Below, piece after piece: positions 58,081 through 64,000 of a stretch of DNA of 64,000 bases (the first letter of the stretch is position 1; each line of letters begins with the position of its first letter). The stretch lies in NCBI GenBank assembly GCA_003116995.1, contig BDSL01000002.1, positions 1,758,001-1,822,000 of the forward strand, read 5' to 3'. The translations under genes and the position numbers were made by a program. This DNA is from Yamagishiella unicocca (taxonomy: Eukaryota; Chlorophyta; Chlorophyceae; Chlamydomonadales; Volvocaceae). The notes beneath the pieces were generated by a model. The model was not told the DNA's origin, did no database searches, and saw nothing but the letters and a program-made list of their open reading frames with translations.

Positions 58081-60389
58081 ATGGCCGCCCAGCGGCCTGT
58101 CGACCTGTGGAAACTCAATTTCCTTTTCCCACTCAGCTTCGACAAGGTCTCTCGGGTAACAGAATTTGACCATCTCACTTTTGCGGGTGTCAAGGTCACG
58201 TCAATATCCCACACGACCGCCGCCCTAGTGGTGTTCTTCTCAGACGGCAGCGCCGCATACCGGCAGAGCGGAAGGTACTCGCGACAAGCGCCATGCGCAC
58301 GTTCCGGGAGGGTAGGTGGCGACTGCCGCGCTCGGGAACGGTCTGGAGCAACAAACCTTTCAGCTGCACGGCACGTCTCTACGGCATCCCACGGCACGTC
58401 TCTAGCGCAGAAGTGCTTAGCACCGGTCGCCATATTCGCGCATCTCGCCCTTACGCTCACACGCTTCCTCGTTATCGCACACGCATTCTGCACTCTCGCG
58501 CTACAGTCTCAGGAGGCCAGCATGCTGTATCCGCAATTGCATTTGCTACTCACGACGGCTGCCGCAAACTGCTCCATCAGTAACCACCGCACCCCCTCCC
58601 CGCCTCCATCGCCCGGTGCGCCTCACAGCTACGGCGAGCCCACCACGCAGCCGCTGTCCGAGTACTTAGACGGTGCGGAATACTCAGCCCTGCGTGCGGT
58701 GGCCGCCGGCAGCTTGCACTTCGTGGGCCTTACCCGCGAGGGCCGCCTGGTTTCGTCCAAGGCGCACTACGGCCAGAAGACCGTTCGCTTGCTGGACAAG
58801 GGGGATGCGTGCCCAATTGCGTCAATTGCGGCAGGGTGAGGAGCGGCTCCGAGGGCAATCGGTACGAGCCTGCCTACCTACCAAGGTGCATTGCACCGTG
58901 GCCCAAGCTTGGGAACGCGCCTTCGCTGCAACCGTGTTGAGAAGCGTGACGCATGTGGCTTCAGCCACCTACAAGCGCTTCCTTCATCGATATCTTCAAC
59001 CCAGATAATATGCATGTAAGGAGATTCAGCTCAAACATAGTTATTGTGCACCGCCGCCACGTCAGTACCAGCGGCGACGAATCCTTTCGTTCCAAGCGCT
59101 CCACTCCACTCTTCAATCGCTACCCTCCGCCGCGCCATTGCATCCCCGTCCCCTACCCCGCAGATTCACCCACGCCCTCGCCGTCACTGAGGCCGGCAGG
59201 CTGCTGGCGTGGTCAGTCTCTGACGGCCAGGAGGCTCACGCGGCGGTGAGCTCCTTCACCGTCGTGCCTGCTGCCGCCCCGGCACCGCAAGAAACAGTCG
59301 GCGCAGCGCCGAACGATGAAGCTGTCATTGGTGCGGCGCGGCAGTGGTTGCACCCAGAGCTGCTCCAGGGGAGGCTGCGGGTCACCCACGCCTCTGCCGG
59401 CAGCGTGCACTCACTTCTGGCGCTGTCGGATGGCCGGATCTACGTGGCGGGCATCAAGGCGTCGCAGCGCTTCTCGCGGGCTTGCGGCACGAGCACGACG
59501 TACGTGGGCCAGACGACGCAGGTGCGGGGGAAGGCAGGGGGCGGCGTGGGGCACCGCCACGTGTCCTCTGACGGTATTACGGATTTCACTCGAGTGAGTG
59601 ACGGACGAGTAGCATGCACGTACACGCCCAGGGCCCTGTCCTGATGTGTGGGAGGGCAGGGGGGCGGAGGAAGCGGCTCGCATGAGGGAAAATAGCAACC
59701 CGCAAGAGGTCGTGCCCACGCCGTGCCACTTTCATACACACGCCCATCTTTGACCACCTCCGCCGCCTATTACGTTACTGCCGCCGCAGGTGCAGCTGCC
59801 CATCCAGCACCGCTCGGTGCTGCTGGTGGAGGCGTGCGGCGCAAACGACACGTGCTGCGTGGCGACGGATGCTGGCGTGGTGTGCTGGACGGACGACAAG
59901 ACCAAGTACCACTGGCACGACAAGGGCTGGTACGCGGAGTACGCCCCTGCACCCCGCCATCTGCCGGAGCTGGATGGTGTGGAGCTCAAGCAGGTGTGCT
60001 GGCACGCGGGGCTGGGAAACGTGTTGGTGCGCTGTTGGTGGGCAACCTGAGGCAGCATGCGTCGAGGGGCGACTGTTTTCACTTGAGAATATCGGTGTTG
60101 CGTCCCCCGGTCTGTGGACCTGACACCGACGCGGCCACGAACGCTGCAGATCGCACTGGCAGGGTCGTACAACATGGCGGCGGCGCTGGCAACCGACGGA
60201 CGCATCTTCCTGTGGTGCGTCCGGGTCGAGGACGTGTCGTGGCCGAAGAAGTGGGAGCAGCCGGCCGTGGCCGCCACGGCACCGGGGGCGTTCGCGATCG
60301 GCTGGAGCGGCCGGGACCTGTACATCAGCATGCCGGAGGGCAGCGCCGCGGAGGAAGTGATCCTGGCGCCGCCGCGGCAGGGCAAATAG
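58081..60389 (+). CDS. RCC1-repeat (beta-propeller) protein, five exons
   Basis: Exons: 58081-58274, 58629-58835, 59164-59521, 59790-59993, 60150-60389; in phase, 400 residues. The ATG at 58081 (MAAQRPVDLWKL) is the first in the frame. RCC1-type blades are clear: AVAAGSLHFVGLTREGRLVS, ASIAAGFTHALAVTEAGRLL then AWS, VTHASAGSVHSLLALSDGRI, LVEACGANDTCCVATDAGVV then CWT, and IALAGSYNMAAALATDGRIF then LW. Each has the G..H..AL...G.. core, which fits the propeller fold. Several junctions fall next to the invariant glycine of a blade. Prototype RCC1 is a Ran GTP exchange factor, but many algal and plant RCC1-repeat proteins have other partners, so no specific role is assigned. Only about five to six blades are evident, so the propeller may be completed by the divergent N-terminal segment. 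Confidence 0.85.
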
Positions 60390-61813
60390 GGTGAGCGGAG
60401 ACGCTGTTGGTAGGTATGGCGCAACAGCGGTACGGATGGCCGCCGCGGAGTTGGCCGGTGGTCGCACGTGGGGGTAGGATTCCACCTAAAGAGTCCCCGG
60501 GTCGGATCCGGGTCGGGGTGCAGGGTGAGGGAGTTGTGGGCCGGCACCCTGACTCGCGGAGGGGGTAACTGACCAGGGGCGCGGGGAGAATGGGTGGAGG
60601 GTAGCAGGCGGGTGTAGGGAGGAGCTGCTGGGGGGCATGACGAGGTCAGTTACGGCGTATTGCAAGGGGTCGGCTCATGTGGTTGAGATATAGGTGCAAT
60701 GTAGAATTGCCTGAATACCTCATGATTCTCATGTACATTTTTGCCTTGCTGGTTATCCTTGGCGACGCAAAGGAGCGCGGTGTGCTTCAAAAGACATGAC
60801 GTCACTGCACCGCCGCGCCACGCTACACAACCGAGTCGTCGCGAAGGGTCTGTGCTTTACCATCAATGTGGCCGTATGCGGAGAACAATGATCGACTGCC
60901 TTAATTGACTCATAGTTGTGGGGGTCGCGGTTTCTGCTCAGTTACCTCAGCATTCATGCTCGACGCTGCCCGACCGCGTTATCTTGCATGAATGAATCTG
61001 TCGACACTATTTCGCTATGTAACATACCAGCAAAACAATACGTTGGGTGTGTCTGCTATCTTCCGACAGAAAGCTGTACGGGCGGTATCAGGGTTTTACA
61101 CACTTTCAAAAACACCCTTCGGACGCAGATCGTTTGAACCCGACGCGGCGGGGTGGAATAAGGGAGCATCCAACTGGCCAGGCCAGCACATTTCACCCAA
61201 AACGTGCACGGCGGAGCGGCGAGCATTCGGGGTGGGACCTCCCGAGGATGGCCACCGAATGTCTCGCCTCCTCTCCACGCCAGCCTAGCAACTCCGCAAA
61301 ACAATTGCTGCTGCCGCTGCCGAATCCTTAATCCCCGAGCGAGCGCTCCAGCGCAGAACCCCATCTGTGCCGTCAATCACGTCAGGCGCGCTAAGCCGTG
61401 CCATGCTCCGCCCTAGAAGCTGCGCCCGCTCGCACCCACCGCTGCACTATCTCTGTCCCTAGCCGCCCAACCTTACACCAAAGCTTTCGTGGAAATTGCA
61501 ATATGCACACATCAATCGAAAACAGTTCAGGTCAGGTCCAACCTTATACCTTCCGCGCATAGCCCTCCCACCCCTGCGGGCGCCCTAGCAGCCTCAGGTA
61601 CTCTTCCCCTCCGTTCATCTTATTCCATCGCTGCTCCCTGTGGCTTGACGCCCGCTGACCGTGTCGCTCACCCTACCGCCTCCATCGCCATGAGGACGCC
61701 CTCCGCAAACCAGCTGCAGTGGCGTTGGCCACAACGACTTCCATCGAAGCGACGCGACCATCCCGTAGTATTCATACTCCCGTCTCACCGCGATGTGCAG
61801 CAGCTGCCTTCTC
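60390..61813. other. Convergent intergenic region
   Basis: This lies between the 3' ends of the RCC1-repeat gene (+) and the BZW/5MP gene (-). A TGTAA on + at about 61018 and TTACA at 61473-61477 (TGTAA on -, about 340 bp past the stop) are likely poly(A)-type signals. No gene was recognised. Confidence 0.5.
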
Positions 61814-63789
61814 TCATTCGTCCTCCTCCTCCTCAGCCTCCTCCAGCCACTTAATGAAGGGCTCGATGTCCTTGATGAACACGGCGCGGCCCTTGGGGTG
61901 GCTGGCCTTCTTGTACCAGAGCTGGATGGTGTCCTCGCCCACAATCTCACCGTTGTACAACAGCTTGATGATGTCGGTGAAGCACTTAAGCATGCGGGTG
62001 TCTTCGTAGCAGAACACCTGCCATTATTGCCGGTCGGGTGGACAGCAGGGATGATATACGATGGCAAGCGGCTCATGGGTTACGAGAAACCTCACGTCGT
62101 TGTCCACCGATGTAACATACAAACCGTGTCCAAGCACCGATGAAGAAAGTAATTACGACCTAAGGCTGTTTCAGCAAGCACCCACCTGGATTGTGTTGAG
62201 CAGCGCGAGCTCCGCCTTGGAGTTGGTCGCAAACGCCGCGTACAGCTTGCCGTACGCCTTGAGCTTCTGCATCAACGACTGCGTGATCTGCTGCTGGTTC
62301 TTGCCCGTCAAGTTGATAGACTTCATTAGCGCCAGCCAGGCCACGCGCAACACCTCAGCATCCGGCAGGTTGTTCTCTGCCTTCTTGGCCTTGGCGATCG
62401 CCAGCACGTCCGCCAGGGCAATGGGTGGGTCGGCGGTGATAGCCTCAGTCAGCGCCTCCTGCAGCTCCGTGACTCGCAGGTCGATCTCGCGCTGCACGTC
62501 CCAATCCGCCAGAGTGTTCAAACCCGCAACCTGGAGGCCATAACAGCACGCGAAGGGTAAGCAAGCATTACGCGAACCGTCTGTTGGAAAGGCGGCTGTG
62601 GTATGGTGGCGGACTACGCCGTTGAAGGCCTAAGCGAGCCTTCCCTTCTAGGGCAGCAGCCACATACAGGATATTGCGCCTAGACAACAGGTACAGAGCA
62701 GCCGCACACAGGATAATGCGCCTACATGATCGGCACAGAACGAACCCAATTATGCCAAGCTCAGGATCGGAGCATACATGCCCAGTGCCTGAACACGGGA
62801 CACGCACCCGCAGGTGGTGGTGGAAATCGTGGGGGAAGCGTTTGGTTGGCGGTGCGTAGTCCATCAGGCGGTTGGCAATGCTGGCCTTGGTCAGGATGGA
62901 GACTAGATCGTCGAGCGTGTCCTTCGCCAGGAACTCCTGGGGGCACAAGCGGACGAACAGCATCAGGAATACCACAAAAACATCATGCCGGCACATATGG
63001 GTTCAGTACAGCGTTGTGGCCGGGCGCCAGCGAAACGATACTCTCGATGATCCCTGCACGAGCGCCTTCAGACGAATCCTCTTCGCCGTGCATGGATACC
63101 CGGCCCGTCGAGGCTCCCCATACCCAGGAGTCTGGCAGCTAGGATTTCAACCCAACAAGTTGTCACGCGAGGACGATCTGAGAATGCATGCCCGGTGATT
63201 GGGCCGCAACCCTCTAGACCAAAGCACGTTGCAAGCGTTGTGGGTCAGGCAAGTGCTGTCGGGCATGCCTTCGACCATGGCATACTCCGGCTTAGGGTTT
63301 CATGGCACCGCTCAAGCCATGATCGGCAAGGTCCATGCAGAGCGGCGTTGACACTCCGTTCACGCCTCTCATGCCGTGAGCCCACATCACATGCACGCCA
63401 GCATGCGCGCGCATATACGCGAATGAACCGGGCTCCGGGACGCAACGAAGCGGCGGAGGCTTATGCGTGTGGACACGCCACGCCAGTTGGCACATGTTGC
63501 CGAACGCGATACGCCGCATCGCCCGGCAGTCTGCGCCACCATGCGGACCCCTGAACACGTGGTCCCTGATGTCCTGTGTAGCTGCTCAACGCATCCAACT
63601 CCCACCCATACTCTGCCCAGACCACGACCGTCCTCGTGCTGTCCAATCCATCAGTACGATGCCATACCTGGAAGAACACAGTCACAACCTCCAGCACCGT
63701 GCCCTTCGCCACCAGTCGGTCATTCAGCAGCGCCGCGAAGATGTTAAGGGGCACCACACCGATCTTCCACGAGAAGGTCAGCGCCAGAG
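61814..63789 (-). CDS. BZW/5MP eIF5-mimic protein, C-terminal part (5' exons outside window)
   Basis: Exons in transcript order: 63789-63668, 62936-62808, 62530-62186, 62017-61814 (TGA), giving 265 residues. All junctions are in phase; the first exon begins inside a codon, so earlier exons lie beyond the window. The sequence follows BZW1/BZW2 (5MP) closely: LLNDRLVAKGTVLEVVTVFF, FLAKDTLDDLVSILTKASIA then RLMDYAPPTK, then the W2 domain with VLRVAWLALMKSINLTGK, LKAYGKLYAAFATNSKAELA, FCYEDTRMLKCFTDIIKLLY, QLWYKKASHPKGRAVF and a WLEEAEEEEDE acidic end. The aromatic/acidic C-terminus is the AA-box that binds eIF2 and eIF3. 5MP competes with eIF5 for eIF2 and so tightens start-codon choice, acting in the cytosol. 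The long intron 63667-62937 contains a tRNA-like segment (see rejected items). Confidence 0.93.
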
Positions 63790-64000
63790 CTGTGGCAGCA
63801 AACCGGGGCGGGTGGAGCAGTCGGCAGCCGCGTCGAGAGGGAGAGAAGCGCTCGCTGCGCGATGCGCACTGCTGAGCTTGCGTGTGCTGCTGTAACGCTG
63901 GCCGCGAAAAGCGACGGACAGCAAGGAACGCAGGAGTGTGTAGTGCTTCGTGTAAAGAGGGGCACCCAGCGACATCGGGTGCCGCCTCTTCTGTCATAAG
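63790..64000 (-). other. Intron of the BZW/5MP gene at the window edge
   Basis: On the gene strand this stretch ends at the TTTGCTGCCACAG acceptor at 63790. It has no conserved coding segment, so it is taken as intron. The upstream exons should lie within the next kilobase outside the window. Confidence 0.5.

Noticed and set aside
59994..60149. Coding continuation after exon 4 of the RCC1-repeat gene (VCWHAGLGNVLVR)
   Set aside because: It runs into a stop; splicing at CAG|GTGTGC to 60150 restores the RCC1 blade core in phase.
63120..63230. tRNA-like segment with TGGTCTAGAGG and GGGTTGAAATCC on the - strand
   Set aside because: The B-box deviates (TTG for TTC) and no cloverleaf stems pair. 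At most it is a decayed tRNA-derived repeat inside the BZW/5MP intron.

Overview
The window looks like nuclear DNA of a volvocine green alga (Chlamydomonas/Volvox type). It is GC-rich with AT-richer gaps between genes. The genes are split by many short GT-AG introns, the proteins carry Ala/Gly/Gln/Pro low-complexity inserts, several 3' ends have a TGTAA poly(A)-type signal, and one gene encodes a plastid ribosomal protein with a transit peptide. No bacterial operon, CRISPR array or intact transposon was seen. All gene models were spliced by hand. In every multi-exon model the exon phases agree across all junctions, which is the main support for exon boundaries.

Layout. Twelve genes lie mostly in alternating divergent and convergent pairs: a BAR-domain-like protein (+, 5' partial, 299-3869); a CD2BP2/LIN1 U5-snRNP protein (-, 5215-9044); a DUF2419/QNG1-type queuosine salvage protein (+, 9417-12685); plastid ribosomal protein L21 (-, 13626-14162); a DGAT2 acyltransferase (+, 14605-18700); a tetraspanin-like four-pass membrane protein with a Lys-rich tail (-, 21496-26517); a 19-exon prominin-like five-pass glycoprotein (-, 29539-39599); a large protein with four repeated B3-like modules (+, 40160-46663); a WD40/DUF2415-like protein (-, 47788-54428); eIF1 (-, 56886-57495); an RCC1-repeat protein (+, 58081-60389); and a BZW/5MP eIF5-mimic protein (-, 61814-63789, 5' end outside the window). 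Four divergent pairs share gaps of 370-585 bp that are probably bidirectional promoters.

The genes do not form one pathway. Two are translation-initiation fidelity factors (eIF1 and 5MP), one serves plastid translation, one spliceosome assembly, one tRNA-modification salvage and one triacylglycerol synthesis. Two are membrane-organising proteins (prominin-like and tetraspanin-like) about 3 kb apart in tandem.

The most unusual features are a family of ~55-80 bp repeats sitting beside splice sites in the introns of at least four genes, an apparent strong excess of the octamer GTACGGCA/TGCCGTAC, four minisatellites inside introns of the prominin-like gene, an in-frame stop inside that gene's otherwise continuous PYTGQ-repeat tail, a CD2BP2 homologue whose GYF domain is replaced by an aromatic OCRE-like module, and a possible multi-B3-like protein.
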